Assembly (NCBI RefSeq): GCF_026151205.1 | Contig: NC_087078.1 | Coordinates: 16,883,118-16,943,117, forward strand | Length of the DNA: 60,000 nt | DNA from: Bolinopsis microptera | Lineage: Eukaryota; Ctenophora; Tentaculata; Lobata; Bolinopsidae | Direction of reading: 5' to 3' | Shown here: positions 21,792 to 33,471 of the stretch, piece by piece | How positions within the stretch are numbered: position 1 is the stretch's first letter | Layout of the letters: every line of letters begins with the position of its first letter | Notes under the pieces: generated by a model | What the model was told of the DNA's origin: nothing | Seen by the model: the letters and a program-made list of their open reading frames with translations, nothing else | The model's database searches: none | Translations under genes and position numbers: made by a program

Positions 21792-22145
21792 TAGTAGGGG
21801 GCATCACAGCTCTCGAAGGACAAAGTGAAACAAGGCAAATGACTCCAGTGCTATTTTTTGCGGTAAGTATCGCTATTAAATAACTTAATATTTTAACCCC
21901 TTTTTTGGATGTATTATTTTTAGAACCTGAGCATATTATTTTTAATTACCATGTATGTTTAGCCAAGTTAGGGATCGCCTTACTTGCTTGTTTTAGTTCC
22001 TATAGACTATAGTTGGGATCTCCTAATTAAGTCAGTAATCTTAGTTAAAGGACAATGAGTGCCGAAACTTTGATTATTTTTATTTAGTAACCAGTTATTT
22101 GCCTTGTTTCACTTTGTCTGTCGATGCTCCTTTCTAGCCCTACTA
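21792..22145. mobile_element. MITE with about 45-bp inverted repeats
   Basis: The left arm TAGTAGGGGGCATCACAG...GACAAAGTGAAACAAGGCAAA and the right arm (22090-22145) are inverted copies. The stretch GACAAAGTGAAACAAGGC is identical in both. Flanking TA is consistent with a TA target but not decisive. Confidence 0.6.
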
Positions 22146-22338
22146 TGTTAAAAACTCATGCTTGGTACTACAAAATGAATGAAATTAAATCATCTTCAGG
22201 AAAGCTTCAAGACTTTAGCAAGCCAGTTTATATTTCAGTTCGGGATTTAAACCTTTAATTTCAGCATCAAATATCAAGAACATAAAAACATTCTACATCA
22301 CAACAAATACTCAATATTATTATTATTAGTATTGTATT

Positions 22339-23033
22339 CAGTGGTCGACCGGGGGCAGGATTCTGACCGGGGCCGGGGAGCCCCAATATAGCCGGGGCCG
22401 GGGAGCCCCAATATAGCTGGGGCTGACCACTGAGAATTGGCCGGGAAATCTTCCATTTTTCCATATTATTAGTATTGTATTCAGTGGTCGACCGGGGGCA
22501 GGATTCTGACCGGGGCCGGGGAGCCCCAATATAGCCGGGGCGGGGGCTGACCACTGAGAATTGGCCGGGCCGGGAAATCTTCCATTTTGTCGGGGCCGGG
22601 GGTAGTCAAACTGAAGCCAGAAATTGAAACATGAATTTGATAATAATTTAGGCTGGTGTGATGCAATCGGGAAGGATTAAACTCAAGGTGCGGCTTATCC
22701 TCACCGACTTGAGGATTAAACCGCAACTTCGTGCTGTGAACCAACTCAGGATAATCCTCATTATCCTGAGATCCATACTTAATTTCTAATCCTCAACTCG
22801 GAACTGAGGATAACCCTCAGCTGCTACTTTATCTGGAACTCGGGATTTAAAAGTAATCCCACATCCAAATACGGCTCGGTTCACAAAAATTTACCATAAA
22901 TGTTAGGCTCTGTAGTTTACGTTGAGCCGTAGTTTTAGCTGCAGTGCAGTATTTTTACTTTATAGTTTCTACATATGTTTTATCGGGAAGGGCCGGGAGT
23001 TGTGATTTTGGCCGGGGCCCCAGTTGACCACTG
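22339..23033. mobile_element. hAT-like non-autonomous element (695 bp)
   Basis: Ends CAGTGGTCGACCGGGG and CCCCAGTTGACCACTG are inverted. The flanks ATTGTATT (22331-22338) and ATTTTATT (23034-23041) match at 7 of 8, as expected for a hAT target duplication. The left part contains a 143-bp tandem duplication (starts at 22339 and 22482) of a very GC-rich block of CCGGGGCCGGGG words. No coding sequence. Confidence 0.6.
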
Positions 23034-23041
23034 ATTTTATT

Positions 23042-23649
23042 ACTGTACACTCATGACTCATGAATCTATGAGACACCATTGTTTTGGTGTTACCTTTTTT
23101 CACTTGTAAGGAGAGAAAGTAAAGACCTTTGTAATTGTTGTCTTCATTTTGGAGAGCCGCTCTAACATGAGCATTTTTTGTTCAATTTTGATAGTTATTT
23201 CTAGACAGAATCTTTGTTGTATATGATAATGGGTGTGGTATTGATTAGTGTGTTTCCTTTCTTCTCCAATATATACTAAAAGCTGAACAAAACTCTTACT
23301 TACTTGACTCTGCTTACAGTCATCTTTCACTGCAGCCTCACATCACATTGCCTTTGCTGAGAGGATTTAAGATATATTAATCTAAGATGAAATAACTGTT
23401 TTTAGCCAAAAAGGGCTCCTTTAATTCAAATTGAATCAAATATTCATGAAAAACATCATCACAAATATTTTTAACAAGTTAACAAACTAATCTACTGTGT
23501 ACAAAGAACTTATCCACGTATTATGTAAGCCAGTCTAGAGAGATGGGATTTGTAAAAGCAGTTTAATCATTGAACAATAGCTAGGTGTAAAGAAATTCTT
23601 GGAAAGGGTCTAAAATGCCCAGAATCTGGCTTATATAATATGTGAATTA
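23042..23649. other. Non-coding spacer
   Basis: No gene or repeat recognised. A spliced-looking 51-nt segment on minus near 23302-23352 has stops in all frames, so it is not called as a coding exon. Confidence 0.3.
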
Positions 23650-23944
23650 TTTTTAATCTTCTATATAATGAGGAGTGTGCATTAAAGCAGTTGTTCCTTC
23701 TCTATCAAAGTTGAGTTCGATGAGAAACCAGACACTGTACGATAGCTCGTTCGCAGTAAAAGGATCCAAACTGTGGAATAAGGTGCCGAGTGAAGTGAAA
23801 GCCGAGAAAACGTTTGCCAGCTTCAAAGTCAGTTTGTCGCAGTTTCTTGCTTTGATACCGGATAACCCTCCGGTTTCCGGTTATACGTGCAGCTGGTCGA
23901 ATTCCTTGGTAGACTACACGCCATCACGGTGGTCAGACATCTGA
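23650..23944 (+). pseudogene. Non-LTR retrotransposon reverse-transcriptase tail fragment
   Basis: The frame 23675-23941 reads FAVKGSKLWNKVPSEVKAEK and then TFASFKVSLSQFL, the S-F-x-x-x-(G/A)...LWN-x-(L/V)P...FK-x-x-L signature found at the C-terminus of CR1/Jockey-type ORF2. No upstream RT remains, so it is a 5'-truncated copy. Confidence 0.65.
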
Positions 23945-25200
23945 TGACCCTTCCTGCTACGAGGATAAACCTTACCAAGTTACCAAGTTAGTTAACTGAT
24001 CAAGTGGTTAGAAGGTCCGCCTCTAAAGCAACAAGTCTGGGTTTGAAACACACAAGTTTAGGAATTGAGCGCTGAGCTATGGACTCTGCTAGATGATCTA
24101 CGAAAAAGATCTAAAACTTCTTTCACTTTGTGAAATCTCCTTGGTTGACTCGACCGGGATGATCAGGAAATCATGATTGAAGGGTAAATCTCAATTTTAG
24201 CGTACTGTAAATATAGCTACTATATTATACAACAGTAAACCACGATTCATTGCAAGGAAACAGTCACAGTTAAATAGGGTCCACAGTAAATCAGGGCTTT
24301 ACTTATCCACGTTATGGATTTTAAGCTCTATTGGAAGGAATGCAAATGGCTGCAGGGTTTGTGGTTAGTCAGGGTACAGTTAATAGGGCACTGTATATCA
24401 ACGGCCCAGTATATTGGTGTTTGACTATATGTAGCAGGGTTTCACAGCAAAACAGTCACAAGCAGGAAAACAAAAACTACGAAAGAATCAGAAGCTTGGA
24501 TCAAACAAGGGTCATAACTGTAAATAAAGACATGCTGCACTCTAGATACTGAATATATCTACATGTGCAGTGGACTACATAAATTGAATATTGCAGCTAA
24601 ATGATGTTTTAGCATAAATTTTAGCTAAAACTCAAAGGAATCACAATATACATCACAATGATGATTGTAAAATCCGGATTGGAGTATTATTTATGAGTCG
24701 CATTGTTGTAATGTATTCTGAATACGATGTAGTTACATTGAAACGTCGAGTAAACTCCTTTCCCTAATAAGAGCATTTTTACTTGTCGCAACAACCGGGA
24801 GAAAGATAATTTTACACAGAATACACAATGATGATTGTTCGATCATGTAAAGGTGGTGACATTGGATCCAAAATTGTTGCCAAACATAATTGGCTTTAAC
24901 GAGCAAATAAGGTCAAGTAACGACATCCGAAGTCAGATGACCGTTTTCAGTATTGATAAGTGAAAATATTGTATTTAAGATCAATAAAAAGAGCTCGATT
25001 TTTGTTAAATCTTGTCCATATTTTTAATCGCGCGCGGTGTGTCAAAATTCTAAAATTTTACAGAAAAATTTTAAAACAAAATCGTTTTATATTATATACA
25101 TCGATCATCCGTATAGTAGTAAAACAAGATTGCAATTGTACGATGGTGGTTTAATAATTAATTAAATGAATTAGCTGAAGCATTCAACAATTTTATTACT
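23945..25200. other. Non-coding spacer
   Basis: No recognisable coding or repeat structure. Confidence 0.3.
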
Positions 25201-25376
25201 GGGCCGCGCTCAGCCTGTCATTCCGCCTTCACATAGCCATGTGCCTACGCGTACTGCGTGACCTACGGCGGTCGCGCGCTACTGCAAGCGAGAGGGCTCT
25301 GGTTAGAGCAACATTCCGCCTAATCTCTATATGTTTATGAACATGATAGCCTGAGGTCCCAGGTAACAATATTACA
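25201..25376. repeat. Left copy of a dispersed repeat inverted relative to 29723-29813
   Basis: GGGCCGCGCTCAGCCTGTCA...TTATGAACATGATAGCCTGA is repeated in reverse orientation at 29723-29813, which lacks the 84-bp insert described separately. The two copies lie 4.5 kb apart. Confidence 0.75.
25228..25311. mobile_element. Short MITE, 84 bp, 9-bp target duplication CATTCCGCC
   Basis: Flanked by CATTCCGCC at 25219-25227 and 25312-25320. The uninterrupted site exists in the copy at 29723-29813, which confirms the insertion. Starts TTCACATAGCCATGTGC, ends GGGCTCTGGTTAGAGCAA. A sister copy is at 32175-32278. Confidence 0.8.
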
Positions 25377-27980
25377 GACCATATTGTATTTAACGGGTGA
25401 TACTCTTGTAGCGCGGCGCTACTAATTCACTCGCCATCAATTTCACAAAAAGAGCCATATTTGAATTTCGCATTGGATAAGCGTCTAAGTAAACCGCGTG
25501 GCGCGTGTCTGCGATAAATCTTTTCTTGTCAAATCGATATCTTCTCTTATTCGATACAAATTTTAACTAGTGATTTTCTGATACTCCACGAACATCTATG
25601 ACTGTTGCTTTTGTTCCCGAAAGGTCGAGTTAAGCTTTTAATCCTTTGTTAATTTTTTTGTTCAATTTGTAAGGTTAAAACTCTTTCAGGTCCGATTTCC
25701 GAATAGTCTGGTGTCCAAAAGAACTCCAATTGTTCAAGGAGTTAAATTTATCCACAAGAAATAACTGATTATGAGATTATTGTTTAAGAAACTATTGGGT
25801 CACCTAATGCGGGTTTAGACTCAGCGGGTAAATACTCCTACCCTTTTTAACTGCGGCAGTGAAATCCCGGCCGAAGGCCGGGTTACACTAGTTATACTAA
25901 TAAACTGGTATAAACGAAACCGGCATATCCAAAGATTTTAAATCAATCTATTGAATAAATTTAAAGATATCAATTTCTTTCAGGGTTCAGAAGCTAGGAG
26001 AAAATGCCCAAATCCGCCGAGACGATTTTGCAGCCACTTTACCAAAGCCAACGAAGAAAAAGCGGAAACTATTTCCGAAATACACTGGTCAAGTGTCAAC
26101 ACAGCGACAGTGATTTCGAGTAAAAATTTATGGCCATTCTGCCGTTATAATTAATATTATATCCATGATGCACTGTTATATTGATCACAAAAAATATCTT
26201 TAATTTTGAAACTTTAAGATTTGCGATTCCGCTTTTTCCTCGTTGGATTTGGTAAAGAGAACAGAGAAGACAGAGAGTTAACATTTTGTTGTTTACTATC
26301 GGATGCGTGTTTGGCGCTCAGAATTAAATTGACTATATAATGCGGCCGGTTTTGATGAGCGAGTTCATGCTTCTGCCACGTGTTTTATTTTGCAATCCAA
26401 CTGCGATAGAGAAATCCTCACTGAATTAGGCACTTATAGTTGCACTAATATAATAATAATATGATGCGATGGATAATTTCATTTAGAGTAATTTAGAGAT
26501 TTTTAGATATTTAGTGATATTAAAGTTGTCACATAGGAGTTCAGCCACACTTGCACAGATTAAAAGTTTTAATAAAGCCATTTTATACTTAAATATCGAT
26601 CATGGTCGGTATTATATATATATAATATAGGTTTGAGGAAAATCGTATAATTACAGAATCTGAAGTATCAAAATATAATGATTGATTAGTGGTATTGGTC
26701 AGTTACTGTTAATTGCTCCCGATATTGTTAATTTCATTCAGACTCTTTGAGTTCTATTTAACAACTGCAGTTATTTTATCACTTTTATAAGGCGATAAGC
26801 GATATATTTTGTTAATGATTTTTTGCCTTCATTTATTTCATCAACTGTAGCGTTTATATTAAAGATTACCGATCTTTACATTTTTACATCTTTACATGTT
26901 GTTATTATAATTCTAACAGCTCATTGACGAGTCGTCATAAAATTTTGTTTTAATTCTTCAAACATGCAGCTAGCTGGTACAAGAACCAAATAACATTCTT
27001 GCGACGTAATTAATATAATTAATTGACATAAAATATATGTTATGCTATATTTAAGTATATGTAATATGCAACCTGCCACCTGGTCCTTGTGCCGAAAATT
27101 CAATTAGCTAATTACCGGCCATGCGTTGCATAAATTCCATATTAGGGCCCATTTCGGTCACAAAGCGGAGCTTAAATTGAGTTTATTGCACGCGCGGTTG
27201 ACAAATTATGTGAAAAAACTGTGCTGTCACAAACAATGCGCGTTATAGAGGTGACCAATGAAATCAAGGCATTAAAAACACGTGATAGCGCGCTGGCGAG
27301 TGAATTAGTAAAATCCCTTGTAGCGCGATGCACTACTGGGTCGCGCGCGCGTCAAATAATGCTCCTCGCAAGATCGGCGAGATGCACCACTGTGCCTCAC
27401 CGAGCTACGAAGGATTGACATCGTGAATCAAGTGATACTCGTAAAATATTTGTTCCAACTCGGCGCGCGTCCTGGTAGGTTGTAAACCTACAATATCGTA
27501 TAAATTCATTTAGTCTAACCATCGTGCTTTCGCGCCACTGCGTTGTTGCGCGATGCACTACTGGGCCGCGCGCGGATCCAATAATGCTTTTCGAACCACG
27601 TATGCAGATCGCAACCACGTATGCAGATCGGCGAGATGCGAATGATTGACATCGTGGCTGGCGGCGCGGTGGTACTAGAGTTGGTTCAATTTAAACAAAC
27701 GGCTTGACCTCCCAGCTCAGCAAACCCTACCGGCTGGGGTACGGTATACCTCCAAACGTAAAATAAATAAAACCTTCCCGCGGTTTTTAACAAAATTTCC
27801 GTCTTGTAAATTTAAAGTTAGCTCCCCAAAAGCAAAATTTGGGACAATTTAGATTCTGAATAAAACCGAAAAGTTTTATTTTGGACTAAATAAAAGATCA
27901 CAGTTTTTTGCGCCGTGCAAAAAGTAAACTTGACGTGTCGCGCGATGACTAACGTTGAACGTGCTGTTGAAAATGATCAC
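25377..27980. other. Non-coding; includes a hairpin-forming inverted repeat at 26038-26256
   Basis: TTACCAAAGCCAACGAAGAA at 26038 and its inverted partner near 26224-26256 form roughly 30-bp arms around 150 bp. Two related GC-rich blocks with GCGCGATGCACTACTGGG (about 27320 and 27547) recur inverted near 29380-29465. No gene. Confidence 0.4.
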
Positions 27981-27988
27981 CTCTAGCG

Positions 27989-28074
27989 TTTTCATACGTT
28001 GTATGACCCGCCGCGCACGAGTGCGCGGCTCCCCCTGTATCGTCAGGACGTGGGGGTCACTTAACGTGATACAA
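27989..28074. mobile_element. Short MITE, 86 bp, 8-bp target duplication CTCTAGCG
   Basis: Perfect CTCTAGCG at 27981-27988 and 28075-28082. The interior reads TCATACGTTGTATGACCC... and ends GGGTCACTTAACGTGATACAA, with a central CCGCGCACGAGTGCGCGG hairpin. Same family as 28931-29033. Confidence 0.85.
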
Positions 28075-28179
28075 CTCTAGCGAGCCCGGTATGGCAGGCG
28101 CCAGGCGGTAAGGTTTTTTGGGTGTTGAAGTAGTGAGTAGCTGCGGCGCGCTTATAATATATATTACGTATAGTGCCTT

Positions 28180-29126
28180 ACAGAAACTCTCAGGCGTGCA
28201 CGGAGTAGAAGGATTGGTGCCGAGAAGATCGCAGACGTCGAGTTTGCAGATGATGTTGCCCTTATCACTGATACCATTGAAGGGGCAAAACTACTCCTGG
28301 ACAGGCTTGAGAAAGCAGCACTGAGTGTTGGGCTAGCCATGAACGGCTCTAAAACTAAGTTCATGACTCTGAACATGACAGAGGAGGCGAGTAGTCTTAA
28401 TAGCTGTTCTGGAAACCAGCTGGAAAAGGTGACAGACTTTGTTTACCTTGGAGCTTGGATAGCAACAACAGAAAGGGACCTGCGGTTCAGAAAAGCTAAG
28501 GTTTGGGCAGCCTGCCACAAGCTAAAGAAGATGTGGAAGTCTGACCTTAGAAGAGGACTAAAGATCCGTCTATTTATTGCTACTGTGGAGTCAATACTTC
28601 TTTATGGTTCTGAAACGTGGACGTTGACAGAGCAATTGAAGAAACGCATTGATGGCTGCTACACTAGAATGCTAAGGATGGCACTTATAATGTGGATTGG
28701 AAGCAGCGAAAAACCAACAAAGAAGTCTATGGCAACCTACCGAGAGCAACCATGAAGATCCAAGAGCGCAGGATGCGACTAGCAGGCCATATCAACCGGC
28801 ACCCAGAACTAGTCGCAAACCGCTTGCTACTCTGGGAACCAACTCATGGGGTGCGGAGTAGGGGGAGACCAGCCATGACCTATGTTGATAGCCTACGAGC
28901 TGACACGGGTCTCAACGACGTCGACACTGGTTGTCATACGTTGTATGACCCGCCGCGCACGAAGTGCGCGGCTCCCCCTGTAGCGTCGAAGACACTATAG
29001 TGAAACGACCGTGGGGGTCACCACGTGATACAAGACACTGGAGAAATGGGCGGACTTATGGCGGATAGAGTTTTATGGAGACAGCGCATCAATACTCGGA
29101 CGCTGAAGCCGCCTTAAGTCAAGTCA
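28180..29126 (+). pseudogene. Non-LTR retrotransposon ORF2 fragment (RT C-terminus), frameshifted and interrupted
   Basis: From about 28207 the frame reads ADVEFADDVALITDT, containing the RT catalytic F-A-D-D, then LAMNGSKTKFMTLNM, FVYLGAWI and ILLYGSETWTLT, typical of RTE/Jockey-like ORF2. A frameshift near 28690 moves the frame to MDWKQRKTNKEVYGNLPRA...RMRLAGHINRHPEL. The tail is split by the 103-bp MITE at 28931 and resumes at 29034 (LMADRVLWRQRINTRTLKPP, stop about 29118). Confidence 0.85.
28931..29033. mobile_element. Short MITE, 103 bp, 8-bp target duplication GACACTGG
   Basis: Perfect GACACTGG at 28923-28930 and 29034-29041, inside the retrotransposon tail. Ends TTGTCATACGTTGTATGACC and CACCACGTGATACAA. 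Internal hairpin CCGCGCACGAAGTGCGCGG. Confidence 0.88.
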
Positions 29127-30150
29127 AGTAAGTCAAGTCTTACAGAAACGGCAATATTTGAGTATTTAAATATTTGTTTACATAAATTCCACGTATTTAT
29201 CTTAATCTAGCATGGCCCAAAACTGTTAAAGTTGTCATTTTGCCAGTTATTATCGAACCTGCTTTGGGCATCTAAAAGGGATCGGTTTAGCCTTGAGAAA
29301 AGACAATTTTTTGAGAAAAGACAATTTTATTATTTATCACTTAATTGACGATGTCAATTCATGGCAGCTCGGCGCGGCACAGTAGCGCATTTCGCCGATC
29401 AGTAGTGCATGTCGCTGTGAGAAGCCTCATTGAGTGCGCGGCGCGGCACAGTAACGCATCGCGCTACAATTTATCACCAATTCAATACACAATCAATAAA
29501 TATGTATCCGATTAAACTTGATTTAAAATTGAATGATACAAGTATGCTTATATCAGCTAATTAGCGCGCTTGTATTATATTTAATCAATATCAAATATAC
29601 ACGCTGTTAAAATGGGTCTTACCGCGCCACTCACATTAGCACAGTTGGTAAAAGGACCCAGGCGCTGAGGCGCTGTTAGTGTTAAGCTTTTATGAGCCCT
29701 GGTTGACTGCTGAGAGTGGCGACTTACCTGGGGACCTCAGGCTATTATGTTCATAAACAGAATAGAGATTCGGCGGAATGACAGGCTGAGCGCGGCCCAG
29801 TAAGTGGCGACGAGTCTGACATTAATTTTGTATTAGTTTTTCTTATGTTCCAGTAAAATTTAAGTTTTGAGTTATATGAATTTCATGCAATATTTAAGTC
29901 ACAGCTGCTCACAATACATTATTGCTAAAAAAATTGTTAAATATCCTCGCTATACACTTAACTTTTAAACTTTTAGATACCGCATATATATGTACATATT
30001 AGTTCATGATACCGAATAACAGTAATAAATAAATTAAAAGCATGAAGAGGTCCAAAACCAACTCAAGCATGATACCAGATTAGAACCAACATTGAACACA
30101 TTGTCATCGGAAGCTGCAAGCTTATTATCGTTTTATTCCACGTTAATCCG
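29127..30150. other. Repeat-rich non-coding spacer
   Basis: Holds GC-rich blocks inverted relative to 27.3-27.7 kb, and at 29723-29813 the insert-free reverse copy of the 25201 repeat. No gene. Confidence 0.45.
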
Positions 30151-32150
30151 TTATTATGCAGTCACCTTCAAGCGGTGTCGACGGATTATGTGAAAAGGCT
30201 TTTTGACAGGCTGTGCCCTTACAATAATTAAACTAAACCATTGCCTGTTAAGATGTAAATATGAGTGTTGGATAAGAGTTGATTTGATTGAGTTGCAGGA
30301 TGTGTTAACAAAGTCAGGTTTATTCTGTGGGTTGGAGTCCTTGAATTGATTCCAAAGCCAAGAAGATTTATAAATAAAGTTATGGCTTGGCTTTGGTGGT
30401 ATAAGACGGTTATCCCTCAGTTCAGACATGTTAAGTAAAGAGTAGAGAGATATGGGTACCCTATAATTATATTTCACTATTTAAAAAAGTTCAGTTATAG
30501 TACGAAGTCAGTCAAGATTATGAACAGTAAGGAGTTTATGGCTGTTAAATAATGGTTTGGTTAGAATTCAGCTCCTAGTTTTTGACAACATAAAGGTCTA
30601 ACAAGTTTATTATGAACTACCGATTTAGAGCGGACACACTTGTCACATGGTTTAACACGTGGATTAACAGAGTTATCAGCATTAGACTCATGTTTACTCA
30701 GTATTTCACATTGGATAGGTCTAGAACGGGCACATGTTTTGAATTTGTTTTGGTATGAGTTTGCATCACCACAAATTATTCTAATACACGGGCACAAAGA
30801 AGCACTACTAGCAATTGTGTCCTTTACCCTCCTACATAATTTGAACATTTTTGTGGCTAACTCATTGAACAACATCTGAATTAAAATGTGTCTAGTACTA
30901 AAAGATTCAGTAAGTAATTTTTTCATGTACGCTGTACACTGTAGTTAGTAAATCAAATCAAACTTTTTCGATCAGCCGCGCGCTGAACCAGTGTTGCACT
31001 AGGTAAAAATTGTGTATATTTTGTTCATTTTTGAGTGTAAATTAATTTATTAATTTATCACAAATTATTTTATTATAATATAACCACTTATGTGAAATGG
31101 TTATTTTGACTTTAAATATTTGAACTAAATATGAATTGATTGTGGGTATAAAATAAAATTTGTTTTACTAAAAAAATTTGTTTTACTACATCTCTTCTGT
31201 GTTAAGAATACAGGGTTGGTAACTTGGTTAGAGACACCGCCCCATACTGAGATGGCGAGCGAAAGGTGTGATTCAAATAGCGTGTGATATATCTGCTTGT
31301 AAAATATTTTAGGTAGACAGTTTTTTATGCGGTAAATACGTCCACAAGCACCTCTTAGTTTCTTATTTAGTGATTCGATGTGAGGTTTCCAGTTCATTTT
31401 ATCATCAATCAGCACACCTAGAAACTTAGTTGTTTTAACACGTATTATTATGGAGCCGTCTATTTAAATCATCGGATGTACTGCTTGTAGACGCTACATT
31501 TTCACGTTTATTTGGGGAAAAATACATATAACAGCTCTTTTTAGCACTAATATGTAGTAGATTACATTTCATGTATCTAGAAATAGACGAAAGAATTTTA
31601 GTAGGAAGCAGCAGGGCAAACATAAACAAAACATTTAGGGTTCAGCAGCTTAATTTCCTTTATTTTTGTTAACAGTGAACTACGTAAATTTCTGACGTCA
31701 CTTTAAGGTTGTTTAATATCATTTATGCCGCACATGATAACGACATTGCTGTAGGCTGGACAGCAGTAAGGGTCAATGGAGTTTATTATAGGCGCCCATA
31801 CTTTAAGGCCAGGCATGAGTTCACCAAATGTATTACGTTTATTAGTCCCAAACTTGAGCATTCCTGTATTGGAATCTCCTATCAGAATTGTAGAGTTCTT
31901 GTTCTTCCAGTTTACGGATCTGAATGTGAGGCTATATCTGATGTCCTGGTTGACGTTACCTTCTGGAATTGAATGAGTGAAAAAGTCTTGTGATTTTCTG
32001 GTCATATGATAGAGCGATCGGTGGGTGGATGCTAGGCCAGACTTGACACCAGACTTCTTGTCAAGGAACTGGATGGAGAATTATTGGCCGAGGGACAGTG
32101 TGAAAATGGATGATTCGACATCAATAGTAGGCTCGTCATCGGAGTGGCTG
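30150..32150 (-). pseudogene. Decayed non-LTR retrotransposon with SGNH-esterase and RT remnants
   Basis: In transcript order: 32005-31703 reads STILIGDSNTGMLKFG, then ELMPGLKVWAP and VVIMCGINDIK, the GDS...GxND blocks of an SGNH/GDSL esterase as found in some CR1-type elements. At 31415-31125 comes the RT tail LIDDKMNWKPHIESLNKKL...YHTLFESHL...SVWGGVSN. At 30926-30154 the C-terminal region follows (NKFKTCARSRPI, later IYKSSWLWNQF). The RT catalytic core is missing and frames are broken. The same family is seen on + at 36783-37469. Confidence 0.8.
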
Positions 32151-32174
32151 GGAAATGAGCTATTGGGCACTATC

Positions 32175-32278
32175 TTCACCTAACCATGTGCTTTCGCGCC
32201 ACTGCGGGCGCGCTTGTTTCACAAGTCAAACACGGCGGGCGCGCGCTACTGCAAGCGCAAGGGCTCTGGATAGAGCAA
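32175..32278. mobile_element. Short MITE, 104 bp, 9-bp target duplication GGCACTATC
   Basis: Perfect GGCACTATC at 32166-32174 and 32279-32287. Starts TTCACCTAACCATGTGC, ends GGGCTCTGGATAGAGCAA. Sister of 25228-25311. Confidence 0.85.
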
Positions 32279-32289
32279 GGCACTATCCG

Positions 32290-32640
32290 TCGCGGAGTAG
32301 AGTCCGCGGCGGAGCCGCCGGACTCCGAGCGGAGTCCGGCGGTGCTCCGCCAAAATGTATTTACACTGGACTCGAATACATTTTGGCGGACTCCGAGCGG
32401 ACTTTAAAGTCCGCCGCGGACTCCGAGCGGCTCGGCAGCGGCTCGGCGGAGTGTCCGCCGCGGACTAAGCCACTAGGCGGACTCCGGTCCGCCGCGGACT
32501 CCGGCGGAGTGCTTGGCGGACTCCGGCGGACCTCTCCGGCGAACTTGAATCCGGTGGAGTCCGGCGGAGCTTGGCGGAGTCCACCAGCTCGGCGGACTCC
32601 GCTCGGAGTCCGCCGAACTCCAACAGAGTCCACTGACTTC
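32290..32640. repeat. GC-rich palindromic satellite of GGACTCCG/CGGAGTCC words
   Basis: Dense, irregular copies of CGGCGGACTCCG and its complement in both orientations, locally self-complementary. It is open by chance in several frames on both strands. Confidence 0.9.
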
Positions 32641-32729
32641 CGACCTCCGACTTCTGACCCTCGGCTAAATTTGTCACGTGACATACAACATAGCATTTTG
32701 CAATATTGTTCACAAGATAGTACCACAAC

Positions 32730-33192
32730 TGTAACTGACGACTGGGATCTCTGCATGAATTCGAACGACAGTACAGAAGTAGATTTGGAAGTGACAATCC
32801 GTCCTGACGAGTCCAGTATACTAAACAAGTTTCAATCCTACATCCAAGAAAGCAACAGCCCCCGAAAGTCCAGGCCCCTAGAATGGTGGGGGGTTAACCA
32901 CAGTAAATATCCTCACCTTTCTGGCCTGGCTCGTAGATACCTCTCGGCGCCCATGGCTTCTATCGCCTCTGACCGAGAATTCAAAATAGCCAAAAGAGTA
33001 ACTACAAATCGTTGCAATTTAAAGCCGGGGAACGTTGAAATGCTATTATTTTTAAAGTACAATCTGAGAATGATAAATTTTAAATATTTAACTGCTGAAA
33101 ATTCAATTTCATATTTGAAGCTGATCCTGAAATCGAGTTTGATTTTGTTGTTCCTAAGTTTAACGACATGGTATAATATATTGTATATCTAG
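32730..33192 (+). pseudogene. hAT transposase C-terminal (dimerisation) fragment
   Basis: The frame reads LEWWGVNHSKYPHLSGLARR, then YLSAPMASIASDREFKIAKR and LKPGNVEMLLFLKYNL. This is the hAT C-terminal W-W...YP-x-L-x-x-LAR-x-YL-x-x-P-x-x-S...R...N-x-E-x-L-x-FLK-x-NL signature. The catalytic part is absent; upstream is the GC-rich satellite. Downstream, at 33250-33370, are CCGGT runs also seen at 40800-40885. Confidence 0.85.
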
Positions 33193-33249
33193 ATACTATA
33201 TTCGGAATTATCGTGCAGCAACTGTTTGAAATACGGTAAAATCCGGCGA

Positions 33250-33370
33250 GCCTTTAAATAAAAGCCCGAATCCGGTATCCGGTCCGGTCCGGTCCGGCTT
33301 GCCGGATTTTTTATTGAGATCCGGTCCGGTCCGGTCCGGCAGCAAAAAAGCCGTTCCGGTCGGTTCCTAG
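33250..33370. repeat. (CCGGT)n-rich block
   Basis: Two clusters of GGTCCGGTCC around a TTTTTTATTG spacer. A similar block on the opposite strand lies at 40800-40885 beside the MULE remnant, so this is probably an end sequence of a transposon family. Confidence 0.6.
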
Positions 33371-33471
33371 TATTAATATTATTGTTAAATCCAAAGAGTT
33401 ACTTTAAGGATAAAACTCATTAGTATAAATATAATTGAGGGTCACAAATACATTCGGTATACATTTTCCAC

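Noticed and set aside
22267-22744. Gly/Pro-rich minus-strand frames of 63-95 codons
   Set aside because: They are the CCGGGG blocks of a hAT-like non-autonomous element, duplicated with a 143-bp period; no host gene.
32155-32730. N-terminal half of the 345-codon frame as a protein
   Set aside because: It runs through a MITE and a palindromic satellite that is open in several frames on both strands; only the hAT tail is protein-like.
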